Shown: piece by piece, positions 45,380 through 57,296 of the stretch | Layout: each line of letters starts with the position of its first letter | Position numbering within the stretch: position 1 is the first letter of the stretch | Source of the DNA: Diphasiastrum complanatum | Lineage: Eukaryota; Streptophyta; Lycopodiopsida; Lycopodiales; Lycopodiaceae | NCBI GenBank assembly: GCA_029204225.1 | Contig: CM055104.1 | Coordinates: 43,617,148-43,681,147, forward strand | Reading direction: 5' to 3' | Length of the DNA stretch: 64,000 nucleotides | The notes under the pieces: generated by a model | The model's database searches: none | What the model was told of the DNA's origin: nothing | The model's input: the letters and a program-made list of their open reading frames with translations, nothing else | Translations under genes and position numbers: made by a program

Positions 45380-46715
45380 AAACACAAGGTTTCTTCATTC
45401 TTCACCTTGAGAATGTATGACGCGGATAGTGTTTTGAGTCATCTCAACACTTTCAGAAACCTTATGGAGCAGATGACTACAACTAGCTCAATTATAGAAG
45501 ATTTTGATGCTATTATGACTCTATTATCGAGTCTACCTGACGCCTATGAAAATTGGGTCATGGAAATTTTGACCCAGTAGCATCTCACTCTATCAAGAGT
45601 AATTTCGATGCTTCTACAAGAGGAGGTAAGAAGAACTGCATCCTCCTCCGGCTCAAGATCATATTCTCAAGCTCTATACTCAAAAAGAAATCAAAAGTTC
45701 AGATTGAGGAGGTCTACACAGTCAGATTATCCTGAAAAGAGTAGCAATATGTAGCAGTTTGTATCAAACATACAATCAACTTCGAACTCCTTATCATTCC
45801 AACTAGTGTAGAAACTATTCTACAGATACTGTAAGACGACTGGTCATGAAATCAAGGATTGTAGAACTCTGAAATACAACAATGAGAAGAAGAAGCAGTT
45901 CCAACAACAAGCACATAATGCTACAACCAGTCACTTGATCCAGCAACAACAAGAGAAAGATGAAACAACTTTCATGACCAAGGTCGGAGAACAATAGGAT
46001 ATCGATTCCCTGGTATCTAGACTCTGGATCAACGCAACATATGACTGACCATCAAGATTGGTTCAAGGATTACGAGTCATTAAACCACTCTCGAGTTGTG
46101 CAACTTGGAGACAACTCATCTCATTTTATTGACGGTGAAGAAAAAGTCAGGGACGAATTTCGGAAAGGTGAAGTCAAGTTGTTGTCCAATGTTCTCCACG
46201 TTCCAAATCTGACCAAAAATCTATTCTTAGTTAGCAGAGTCACTGATTCAGGTCAGAGGGTCAAATTCGATACATACGGTTGCACAATTCTTGACAAGTC
46301 TCAGAAAGTTCTAGCTTTTCGGAGAAGAAGTGGCTATCTATACAAACTTAGCCACTACTATTCTTCTAATAGTCAAGCTCTTCATACATCCACTTCTGAA
46401 TCAACTGATATGATTTGGCATTTCAGATTAGACCATCTTAACTTCAATAGTATTCAACAAATGTCGACTCAGAATCTAGTGCAAGATCTTCCTTCTGTTA
46501 GCAAACCAACTTTTCCATGCGAAAGCTGTATTATCAACAGGCATGCTAGAAGTCCTTTTATTTTTTATTCAGTTCATAATTTCAAAGGTTTGCTTGATTT
46601 TGTACATAGCGACATTTGTGGCCCAATGCAGAGTGCTTCGATAGGAAGAGCTCTCTATTTTCTAACCTTCATCGATGAAAGCTCGACACAGACTCCGACA
46701 ATGAGTTTGACCTAG
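45380..46715 (+). pseudogene. Truncated Ty1/copia element (copia D): gag, protease and pre-integrase
   Basis: The + strand reads the middle of copia gag (FFTLRMYDADSVLSHLNTF, LLSSLPDAYENW), interrupted by stops. A cysteine/histidine segment (KTTGHEIKDC) follows, then the protease (LDSGSTQHMTDHQDWF spread over a stop at about 46000-46050, VLHVPNLTKNLF) and pre-integrase (IWHFRLDHLNF, PCESCIINRH). The integrase core begins (DFVHSDICGPMQ, ALYFLTFIDESS) and is cut at 46715. The gag N-terminus and all downstream pol are missing. Confidence 0.8.
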
Positions 46716-46725
46716 TGTTGTCTAG

Positions 46726-46914
46726 GTATTGATTTTTTTTTTTGGTTCTCAACCTGGTTATCAACCCGGTTCTAAAGGCCCAACCGATGGGTACACTATT
46801 TGTCAAGAACTGGCTTCTATAGTAGAACCGGCGGATATGCTCTTTTGTAGGAACCGGCCACGGTTGAGAACCGTCGGGTTTCTTTGAGCCTTGGATTGAG
46901 GTTGAGAATCGGGG
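46726..46914 (+). repeat. Foldback-like non-autonomous repeat, copy 1
   Basis: It begins GGTATTGA plus a T-run and GGTTCTCAACCTGG and ends GAGGTTGAGAATCGGGG, so the ends form an imperfect inverted repeat (GGTTCTCAACC / GGTTGAGAATC). The interior has GGAACCGG and AGAACCGGC words. It matches the inverse of 61925-62082 over most of its length and sits exactly where copia D is truncated. No coding capacity; a MITE-like element is the best guess. Confidence 0.6.
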
Positions 46915-47392
46915 CCTCATTGAGACCATGGGGATGTGAAGTGTGTTGCATCAACCCATGTTCATGCATGAGTTGTCCACAAAGCATATTTTGCATATGC
47001 TCTCAAATTTGTTCTAAGGCTATTTTCTAGGGGCCTACATCTACTTTATCTCACTTACTCAATGCTTCCTTCTAACTTTCACATTGTGTAATTTTTGCTA
47101 TAAAGATAGAAATCTAAAAAACCATATAAGCAATACAACAAGATATTCAAAACCTAAGAAAGGAACAATATTTAACACCTTGCACTAAGAAAATTTTACA
47201 TACTACCCCTAAACCTTTAATCCTAGATAACCGTAGACTTGACCATAAACGTAATCGTAGACCTAATATTAGGGACCCTAATATTTTAAATCTAATTTGA
47301 CCATAAAGCCTGAATCTAACATAACAATAAACCCTAAGTTAAGCTAACCATAAATCTAAACCTAGCAATATGGTGGTAAACATGCACGCACG

Positions 47393-47404
<12 letters not shown>
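46915..47404. other. Intergenic, no gene seen
   Basis: AT-rich sequence with many CTAA/CCTAA words (about 47210-47360), resembling decayed simple sequence. No feature was supported. Confidence 0.35.

Positions 47405-47446
<42 letters not shown>
47405..47446. repeat. (CA)n microsatellite, 42 bp
   Basis: An uninterrupted CA run preceded by GCACGCACGTGCGCATGCGC, an alternating purine-pyrimidine stretch with potential to form Z-DNA. Confidence 0.97.
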
Positions 47447-47448
<2 letters not shown>

Positions 47449-47545
47449 TTTACACATCCAAATACATATATCCACACCCACAACCACAAGTAATATCATG
47501 TACAGCTTGATTCCACCATGTAAGCTTTAGAATTTTAATTGAATC

Positions 47546-49263
<1,718 letters not shown>

Positions 49264-49650
49264 TCAGATGAGGTTGTGACTTTGTCTATTCCATTGGATC
49301 CAATGTCCAATGTTGACAATATAGAGAACTCTTTTGGCCATCTTCCAATGTGAAACTAGAGGACTTTGCATGAATTGGCTTAACTTTCCAACACTATAAC
49401 TAAGATCAGTTCTAGTTATAGCTAAATAGATCAAGGAGCCAATAAGCCTTCTATATAATGTGATGTCCTCAAAGGATGCTTCATCACAACCAATAGATGC
49501 TTTTACATGTTGCTCCATTGATGTCTCAATGCCTTTACAATTCTTCATTCCAAATCTATCTAGGATGGATGTAGCATATTTAGATTGACAAATGAAGCTA
49601 AAATCACATCCTCTAATAACCTCTATTCCAAGAATGAAGCTTAATAGGCC
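49264..49650 (-). pseudogene. Copia C reverse-transcriptase C-terminus
   Basis: Minus-strand reading: LGLLSFILGIEV, FICQSKYATSILDRFGM, YRRLIGSLIYLAITRTDLSY and VGKLSQFMQSP. These are the typical copia blocks between the YVDD box and RNase H. Homology ends at about 49264 in non-matching sequence. Confidence 0.85.
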
Positions 49651-50113
49651 GAGATCTACTTCTTCTCTCACTCACTCCATTTTGTTGAGGGGTGTATGGA
49701 CATGACAACTCCCTCTTTATGCCATTGGAACTACAAAAGTCAATCAACTTATTGGAGATATATTCACCTCCATTATCACTCCTTAATACCTTAATCTTGG
49801 TACTAAGTTGATTTTCTACCAAAGTTTTGAACTTTACAAAAGAATCAAACACCATTGATTTGCTAGACAAGAGGTACATCCAACAAAATCTAGAATAGTC
49901 ATCAATGAAGATTACATAGTACTTGGCACCACCATTAGACTCATGTGAAAAACTATGAACATCCGAATGGATGAGTTCAAGAGGAGAGTTTGATCTTGAT
50001 GTAGATCTTGAGAAGGGTAGTTTGTGAGCCTTTGAGAGGATGCATGCTTCACATCTCTTCCCACACTTTGACAAATGCTTGGGGAGTCCAACTGCAAGCT
50101 CCTTTGCAACCAT
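49651..50113 (-). pseudogene. Copia C integrase, N-terminal and core part
   Basis: Minus strand: the CX2C of the zinc region (CGKRCEACILSKAHKLPF), then SPLELIHSDVHS, YVIFIDDYSRFCWMYLL (Asp), LRSDNGGEYIS (Asp) and TPQQNGVSERR (Glu region). The frame then runs into the reverse-transcriptase end, because the sequence between is deleted. The part before the zinc region has moved to beyond 53500, interrupted by the gypsy insertion. Confidence 0.85.
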
Positions 50114-50429
50114 AGATTCCTAGGGATTCTTGGGAGTTGGCTCTCCTAACCCTTGTGATAAATTGAGAAGACTCGCATTTGCAAATGTCACCACATCCCT
50201 CGCCATGTGAAAGGATTTGGAATTTTAAGAGTGATTTTTTTAGACACTAGTGAGTTCTTAACTTTTTTAAAAACACTTTTTAAACTCCAATTTACTCGCC
50301 ACCTTCACAGACAGTTATGATCATCATTTACAGCAAGTGGGTAGCTCGGCAAGTGATCACCTTTACTCGCGTTTACTCACCACTGTCTATTACTTGCCAT
50401 CAGAGAAAGTTGAATTTTTTTTTCTGCAC

Positions 50430-52709
50430 TTTTTGATCTTCCTCAATTGCCATTTGGATTGTGCAACGCTCCCAACACCTTCCAACAAGTGATGAGCTAT
50501 GCCTTCAAAGATTTTCTACAAAAATTCCTTGAGATTTTCATGGATGACCTTTGTGTCCACTCCTCTAGAGCCCAACACCTAGCTGCCTAGAGAAAGTGTT
50601 CATTCAATGTCTTATTCGGCATATCTCCAAACTCGGCCAAATGCCAATTTCTGTTCACGCACGACATAGTACTAGGCCAAGTAGTTTCGAGGCATGGTAT
50701 CGCTATCGACGTTGACAAGATCCACATAATACTTGCTCTGCCAGAACCAGAAACCATACATGAAGTATACATCTTTATGGGGCATTGCAACTATCATTGG
50801 AGATTTGTCCTGAACTTTGCTAAGCTAGCCCGTTTGATATACCAAATGACCATCCAACTCAAATGGATAGCTGTTCACAAACTCAAGAAGGACTTAGTAA
50901 CCGCTCCAATCCTTTGACCCCCTATTTGAACCATAGAATTCCATGTCCATACAAACGCTTCTAAATATGCCATAGGGAGTGTTCTAACATAGCCTGGGGA
51001 GTACAAGAAGGATTACTCAATTTATTTCACTAGTAGGCAGTTGATTCCCACGGAGATGAACTATACGACCACTGAATGAGAAGCACTATCCATGGTATAT
51101 AGTGTGAAGAAATTCTGCCATTACCTGCTAGCCAATCCATTCGTCCTCTTCGTAGATCACCAAGCCCTATAGAATCTGGTAAATAGACCATGTACAACCA
51201 AATGAATCACCCGATGGCTGCATCAGCTTCTCAAGAGTTCGACTTTAAAATAGTTGTTCGCAAAGGGAAACAACACTATATGGTTGGTCACCTCTCACGG
51301 ATCCGCAACATTTTTGAGAGTAGAGGGGTTGATGATGAACTCCCTGATGCAATCCTATTCCATGTTGATGCCATCCCTGAGTGGGCTGCCGACATTGTTG
51401 GATACCTTATGTCGGGACGTCCTCCCCCTAAGATGAACAAGATAGAACGACGCATGTTGATCATCAAATCTACCCCTTTCATGTTGATAGCAAGACAACT
51501 TTATCGCATGTGTAATGATGGAATTATACGCCGCTGCATCCTACCGCAGCATGACGTGCCCTAAGTAGTAATTATCGCCCACGAAGGAATAGGCGGAGGG
51601 CATTTCCCTGACGAAGCTCCCAATAAGAAAGTGTTGCAACATGGCCTGTGGTGGCCCACAATGTTCAAGGATATTCACTATTCGGTTAAAAGGTGTGACA
51701 TGTGCCAACGGTTCAACCAACCTAGGAAAAGGATAGAATGTCATTACGACCTATTCTGGCTGAGATGCCATTTGAGAAATGGAGCATTGACTATGTCGAC
51801 CCTATTTGTCTAGCTGCGCGTGGCTCCCAAGCTCGTTATATCATCGTAGCCACCGACTACCTGACCAAATGGGTAGAAGCCAAGGCAGTGAGGAAGGCTA
51901 ACGCAACGACACTGTTAAATTCCTATACAAAAATATCTTAGTATGTTTGGGTGCCCACTAGAACTCGTGATTGATTGCAGAACACATTTTCTAAACGAAA
52001 CCATCACTCACTTGTTATCCTCTTATCTGGTTGTCCATAGAAAGAGCACACCCTATTACCCACATTGCAGTGGACAAGTAGAATTGTCGAATAAGATTCT
52101 CTACAATATTATCATGAAAATGGTTGAAGCTTTGCGCTCGGATTGGGAACACAAACTTCACGCACCTTTATGGGCATTTAGAACCACCTTTAAGGTGAGC
52201 ACTAAACAGACTCCGTTTCAAATGGTGTATGGACATGAAGCCGTAATGTTTGTTGAATTTGTTGTTATGAGAGTCTAAGAGTCGCCATCGCCGAACGACT
52301 CAGTCTTGAGGAATCTACCAAGAGGAGACTTCAAAACCTTTTCCAACTCCATGAGATCCGCTTCCTAGCACTTCACACCCTGGCTGTAGAGAAACAATGA
52401 CAAAAAGCTTGGCATGATCGGAATATCAAGACCAAGGATCTCATCAAGGGAGAATTGGCCCTGTTATACAATGCCAAGGCACACAAAGACAAGCTTAAGT
52501 TTCAAGGAGAAGGACCATACAAGGTAGTAGAAATCCGACCTAATGGTGCATTCATTCTTGCCGACCTGCAAGGCAAATTGTTCGACACACTCGTTAATGG
52601 CAGCAGGTTGTGTCGCTACTACCCAGTCGATGTTCAGCACAAGGATGTGCCTAAAGCGCCATCCTTGTCGTCCTCATCTTCTCACAATGAGCCATCCACA
52701 CCCCGTTAG
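50430..52709 (+). pseudogene. Gypsy fragment: RT end, RNase H and integrase with many stops
   Basis: RT palm FMDD at about 50538, the RNase H start HTNASKYAIGSVLT near 50950, and EMNYTTTE near 51055. The integrase zinc region begins around 51550-51710 (CDMCQRFN). The core is split over frames: DYLTKWVEAKAV, LELVIDCRTHF and SGQVELSNKI. The C-terminal domain has GEGPYKVVEIRPNGAF and ends near 52709 after a Ser-rich tail. At least eight in-frame stops and several frameshifts are present, more than in the copy at 15-21 kb. Confidence 0.8.
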
Positions 52710-53540
52710 ACATTCCAGGTAGGTATAGTTAGTAAAATGGGCCTCCAACAACAACTTCACTAGATGCTCAATGAATGAGCGACTAAGCAATCTCGGGGTC
52801 AACTAGTCACAAGGAAATCACTGCAGGCCTTGATTGATCAGGTCGCGCAGTCAGAAAAAGAGAGAGAAAGAGAGAAAGTTGAGAGCCAAGCTCAGGTCTA
52901 GCAATTGAGAGACCAGCTCTACAAGATAGAACAAGTATCTCAACAGCATAATCAGCTCGTGTCCAACCTTCAGGCCGAGCTTGTCGAAGTGAAAACAGCC
53001 TAGCAGACCTACCAGTCCGACCGCCATCACCTAGTGTTGAAATCAAGGGAGCTAGAGCTAGAGCGAGAGTCTCTCAATTTCCACAAGAGATCTCTATGAG
53101 GATTATATCTATACCTTGGAGCGCAATATTGCCAAGAAGAAGACGACAACATAGAGAGGCCAGGAAAACTTTACAGCCTAGCGGACAGTCCTGGAGCTCA
53201 AGGTCTAGAAAGCAAAACAACAAGTGCAGACAATTTAGATTGCACTCGATCAAATGGTCAAAACCATAGAAGAAGAGACATCGGCTGCTCAGAAACTTCA
53301 TAAGAAGAGGGCCGAGTATTATAAGAATCTCTCAGCAAGGTCCATTCAGTTGTATAGAGACCAACAGAAAACTCATGAGGCTGGGCTCATGACAAAAGAT
53401 ACCGAGCTGGCAACCCTACGTGCCACGTTCCAAGAGGACAAGGAGGCACTCAAAGACACTGACAATGAGCTGAGGGTCCTCAAAAAGCAATTCACCGTAC
53501 TCCAAACTTCTACTTTGTGTATACGAGTAGAACCTTCTTC
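50430..53540 (+). mobile_element. Ty3/gypsy fragment inserted in copia C
   Basis: The + strand carries the end of the reverse transcriptase (LPFGLCNAPNTFQQVM, FLEIFMDDLCVHS), RNase H, integrase and a coiled-coil tail. It belongs to the same family as the element at 15469-21575, as shared words such as PEWAADIV, YLTKWVE and TPYYP show. Neither LTR was found, so a 5'- and 3'-truncated insert is present. The borders with copia C lie at about 50120-50430 and 53540-53660 and could not be fixed to the base. Confidence 0.75.
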
Positions 53541-53553
53541 TTCGAAATCTTGA
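52740..53553 (+). pseudogene. Post-integrase coiled-coil region of the gypsy fragment
   Basis: Downstream of integrase an open but stop-broken region encodes charged heptad-like sequence (SEKEREKERK, then ETSAAQKLHKKRAEYYKNL and RDQQKTHEAGLMTKDTELA). The last 99 codons (53254-53553) are uninterrupted. A coiled coil in this position has no standard role in gypsy polyproteins; it could be an additional ORF of this family or a captured segment. Confidence 0.5.
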
Positions 53554-53573
53554 GTTGCTGTAATAATTTCTTT

Positions 53574-54180
53574 TCAAACCGTGTATTGAACCTTGGATTG
53601 TTTGCCAGAATAATTTGATAAAAATCTTCGAGCTTTGGATCCTCCAATCCTCGGCTTGACTTTGTAGTTGGGGTGGGCCAACCTTTTATGCCACAGTTCC
53701 ACCTTTGATAACTCCACCTTTGCCAAGCTAACACTCTCCACTTCAACATTAGCATCAAGCTTAAACAATCTACCTTGCTTAAAGCCTTTGGCTATACATT
53801 CATCATTTTTAAGGATGGAACAAACTCCATGCCTAAATTGTACATCTAGGCCATTATCCATTAACTGGCCAACACTAAGCAAATTCTTGGTTAACTTAGG
53901 AACATAAAGAACATTATCAAGATTCATCCTTTTGGATGATCCCACAAACAAGGGAATTGTTCCTATTCCACTTATCTTACATTCTTGAATACTTGCAGTA
54001 TAGATTGATCTATGTAAATCGTTGTAAGAAAGTAAAGTGGAGAATATGTCCTTTTGATATGTCATGTGGGAACTAGCCCCACTATCAATCCACCAAGAAT
54101 CATTGGTGTTGCTCTTGGATGATGGTGGTTTGTTGGAAACCATCAAGGATGACTCTTCATCCTCCTCCTCCTCCTGATGT
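53574..54180 (-). pseudogene. Copia C protease
   Basis: Minus strand: the protease active site DSGAS in SWWIDSGASSHMTYQKDIF, then GIGTIPLFVGSSKRMN, NVLYVPKLTKNLLSVG and the pre-integrase motif ELWHKRLAHPNYK. Homology stops right after this motif. The next residues expected (start of the integrase zinc region) occur at 50113, beyond the gypsy insertion. Confidence 0.85.
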
Positions 54181-55013
54181 GCAATGTTGTTTTGTTTGCT
54201 CTCTTGTGCCTTCTTCTTCTTGAGACATTATGATGCAAATTGTCCTTTCTTTCCACAGAAAAAACATTTGTACTTGGACTTGTCTTTGATCTTGCCCTTT
54301 GTGCTTGAAGCCTCATCCTCCTCCTTGGTCTCCTTGAAGTGCTTCTTCTTGCCATTGGTCTTCTTCTTGCCTTTGAATGAGAAATTAGCTTTCTCATCAC
54401 CATCCTGCAGAGAAATAGCATTCATTCTTGCATTGGTATGCATCATCCTACACTCTTCAGCCACTAATACACTGTGTAGCTTTTCTATAGTAGGCAAAGT
54501 GTCTTGGATTGCAAAGCTTTGGACCAAATTTGTAAAGCCACTCCCTAGACCATTGAGGACAATCTGAACAAGCTCACTATCTTGAATCTTCTCTCCAATG
54601 GAAGCTACCTCCCTATTGAGAGACTTGATTCTTAGCACATATTCCTATGCACTCTCATCACTCCTCTTCATGCTTTGTAGAATCTGATTCCTAAGCATGA
54701 GAACCCTCGAAGTGTTACTAGACTCATAGATAGATTTTAAAGATTCCCAAGCCTCTTTAGCACTCTTACATGATGATACTTCCCTTAAAATATCATTGCT
54801 TACATTCATCTTAATACAGTGAAGTGCAAGCCTAGACCTCTTCTTGTATCTCACTAATTCCTATGCACCTAGAGGTTCATCTTCATCATCTATTAGAAAC
54901 TCATAAAGATCTTGGAGCACCATTAGTGACTCCATCCTCACTTTCCAAATAGCATAATTGGTAGAATTTAACCTCTCACTAGCTTCTAGAAGGTAGGCTC
55001 CCACTGATCCCAT
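54143..55013 (-). pseudogene. Copia C gag with zinc knuckle
   Basis: The start is the ATG at 55013 on the minus strand (MGSVGAYLLEASERLNSTNY). The UBN2-type gag follows: WKVRMESLMVLQDLYEFL, a TAG, RYKKRSRLALHCIKM, SAKEAWESLKSIYESS, a second TAG, RIKSLNREVASIGE and IVLNGLGSGFTNLVQ. A lysine-rich stretch precedes the knuckle CFFCGKKGQFAS, whose third position is Gln instead of His. Both early stops are TAG before Glu. Confidence 0.85.
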
Positions 55014-55624
55014 CTTACTAGCAAGATTCTACACACAAGATATAGATTTGTTTGGACCTGAAACTCACAAAGGTTTCTAGTGTTTCACTCAAATGTCGAC
55101 TTCTAATCCAACAGATGGATTTGTAATCACAGTTCTATCACTCCCTCACAAAGCTGGAATGGAGATAAGATGAGATGAAAACTATTCTCAAGCAAATCTT
55201 GCCAATCTTGGCTATCTTGGACAAAAACTGACTCTATCTCTCTCATTCACTTTGATGTACTTTCAAGACCTGGTTTCCACTTTAAGAAGGTCTGAAATCA
55301 GCCTAGATTAATTAGTTTTCATGAAACAAACTCAAAACTAATCAATCGCAAGTGATTTTGGTAGCTTATCCTAGGATTTGCACCAAAAATTACATCAAAC
55401 TGACACCAGATGAATTTTCTATGATCCAATGAATATGGGTTATTAAATGCTAGTTCAGAGATGCCCACACGTGTGAACAGTACAGATTTTGATCCTGAAA
55501 AAGTTTGGGATCAAATCCCCTCACCAAAACCTAAATACCAACTCGCCCTTCCAATACTAGCTTTTTGCACCAAAACCTGCTAAAACTGGATTAGATTCAG
55601 ACACAGATCAATGGCCTTGTACTT

Positions 55625-55637
55625 GGCTCTGATACCA
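55625..55637 (-). other. Copia C primer-binding site
   Basis: The minus strand reads TGGTATCAGAGCC, a perfect match to the initiator tRNA-Met PBS. It directly touches the LTR end (CTTTTCACA). Confidence 0.92.
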
Positions 55638-56341
55638 TGTGAAAAGTACAGTACTAAGGACCATAAATGGATCTTTGAATGATCCACAAGGTGATTGTAT
55701 GCTTGTTAAACAATCTATCAGAAACTAGTCATCAGAAAACAAGATCTAGTTTAGCAGCTTGATAGGAAACAAGTAGAGACAATCAAAGCATTGATCAATT
55801 AGTGTAATCCAACTCCACACGTGTGGAAATAAGGCTGTAGTACGGCCTGTAGACAGTGTTTACAAAGTGCCAAAGTTGGGTTTCATTGGAAATCAAGAGT
55901 AATCACCATACAATGAGAGGAAACTCGAGTTTCTCTAAAAGTTTCTATCTTCTCACTATGGAGAATGGGAATACATAGTAAAACACACATCCTTTGCTAA
56001 GTTAGGTGAAAATCCAGCATGTAATAAGGAAGTAGACTCCACTTTCTTGCCCTAATGTGAAAACCCTAGCCTAGATCCAAGAGTCATGCTTGGTAGGTGC
56101 ATGGTAGGTACAAATCTCATCATAAATCATGGTCTAGATCCTACAAAGTAGGAATCACTACCAAATGGACACAACCACTCCTCTTGACTCGTGGCAACCT
56201 ACTTTAGGTGTGTATGTACAAGTGGCACTTTGGCCATTCAAGTAACCAACAAACAATATTGACAAAATGTACAATATTCTACAAGGCTAGATTTGCCAAT
56301 GTAGGCAATTTTTCATAGCGTGCCCTTATGGGTACGTAACA
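55638..56341 (-). repeat. Copia C 5' LTR, 704 bp
   Basis: On the minus strand it begins TGTTACGTACCCATAAGG and ends TACTTTTCACA next to a perfect PBS. The TG...CA termini and PBS contact support both ends. The 3' partner LTR is missing. Confidence 0.82.
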
Positions 56342-56744
56342 TTCGAAGGTACTTCGGATGGGAAAATGTCATAAGCTATATATTTGTTATAGCGGACCTT
56401 ATAAGATTGTAAAGAAAATCAACCATGTTGCTTATGAGCTAGATCTTCCGATTGGGGTTGGGGTTCATCTTGTTTTTCATGTACGTTGTTTAAAGGAACG
56501 ACTCAGTAGGAAGGATTCCATAATTACGGAAGGTGAACTGGTTGTATTAGAGGATCTGTCTACCTTTGATCCTAACATACCTGAAAAAGTTGTTAACGTT
56601 CGTCGTCACCAATTGAGAAATTGTTTGGTTTCTAAATTTCTCGTACATTGGAAAGGCAAGTCAGATGATGAGGACACTTGGGAGAGAGAAGACTACTTAA
56701 GACTGAACTTTCCTAGTTTGCTTCCTTTAGCAGGAGACTCTTGA
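56342..56744 (+). pseudogene. Chromodomain gypsy (chromovirus) integrase C-terminus
   Basis: The frame encodes the GPY/F module (YSGPYKIVKKINHVAYELDL), then HVRCLKERL. A chromodomain follows with VVNVRRHQLRN, KFLVHWKGKSDDEDTWERE and a final LNFPSLL. Chromodomains direct chromovirus integrases to heterochromatin marks. The fragment is intact from 56358 to the stop at 56744. Everything upstream is replaced by the copia C LTR at 56341. Confidence 0.88.
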
Positions 56745-56756
56745 AGGGGGAGGGAG
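56743..56756 (+). other. Chromovirus polypurine tract
   Basis: A purine-only tract, GAAGGGGGAGGGAG, overlaps the stop codon of the chromodomain frame and ends exactly where the LTR begins. Confidence 0.85.
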
Positions 56757-57281
56757 TGTTATGTACCCATAAGGCATGCAATAGGAAACTTGAGGTGACG
56801 TTCTCAGTTATAGGACGGAACACTGATCTGGAGTTATAGGGCTTTTGGGTGCCACATGTCAATGTCTTATTGGCATGCAGTGACTCGTTGTTATGGACCC
56901 GCGTCAGTGTGCACAACTGCCGCGTGTCATTGGTCATGCGTGACTCCTATGGTCGGAGATGACCCACCTGGACTATGTATATAGAGGTGGATCTCTATGA
57001 GCTTGGCATTCATTCTCTCCTGGAGAATGAAGAGCTCTTCGACTGGTGGTCAGGTAAGGACGAGTATCTAGGCCTCAAGATGTAGGTAGGCGAGGGTCGA
57101 GGGTAAGGCATGGTGGTATGGGACACCATGGCTTACCTGAGATCCAAGCTTGCGTGATGGTGGTCTGTAGCTCTAGTGCACGTGGGTGAGGTGGTAGTAC
57201 CTCCATGGTTGGGTGATAGCGTAGTGTTCGTCACCTGTTTGTGCTTTAACAATGACCGGGACGACGGTGGGGATTCTAACA
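56757..57281 (+). repeat. Chromovirus LTR, 525 bp
   Basis: It starts TGTTATGTACCCATAAGG and ends GATTCTAACA, with TGTTA...TAACA terminal inversion. It is preceded by a polypurine tract (as a 3' LTR) and also followed by a PBS (as a 5' LTR), so it is shared between two element halves. A TATA-like TATGTATATAGAGG lies near 56972-56985. Confidence 0.88.
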
Positions 57282-57283
57282 TT

Positions 57284-57296
57284 TGGTATCAAAGCC
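57284..57296 (+). other. PBS after the chromovirus LTR
   Basis: TGGTATCAAAGCC differs at one position from the initiator tRNA-Met PBS. It stands two bases after the LTR end. Confidence 0.8.

Larger units (their letters stand above)
49264..56341 (-). mobile_element. Ty1/copia element (copia C) with a gypsy insertion, minus strand
   Basis: Read on the minus strand: LTR 56341-55638, PBS 55637-55625, gag from 55013, knuckle and protease to about 53660. A gypsy fragment then interrupts it (about 53540-50430). Integrase resumes at 50113 and jumps by internal deletion near 49650 to the end of the reverse transcriptase, ending at 49264 without a 3' LTR. The 5' LTR abuts a chromodomain-gypsy fragment at 56342. 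Confidence 0.85.

Noticed and set aside
47210-47360. CCTAA-rich stretch as interstitial telomeric repeat
   Set aside because: The words are irregular (CTAA, CCTAA, CCTAAT) and do not form runs of the plant telomere unit.
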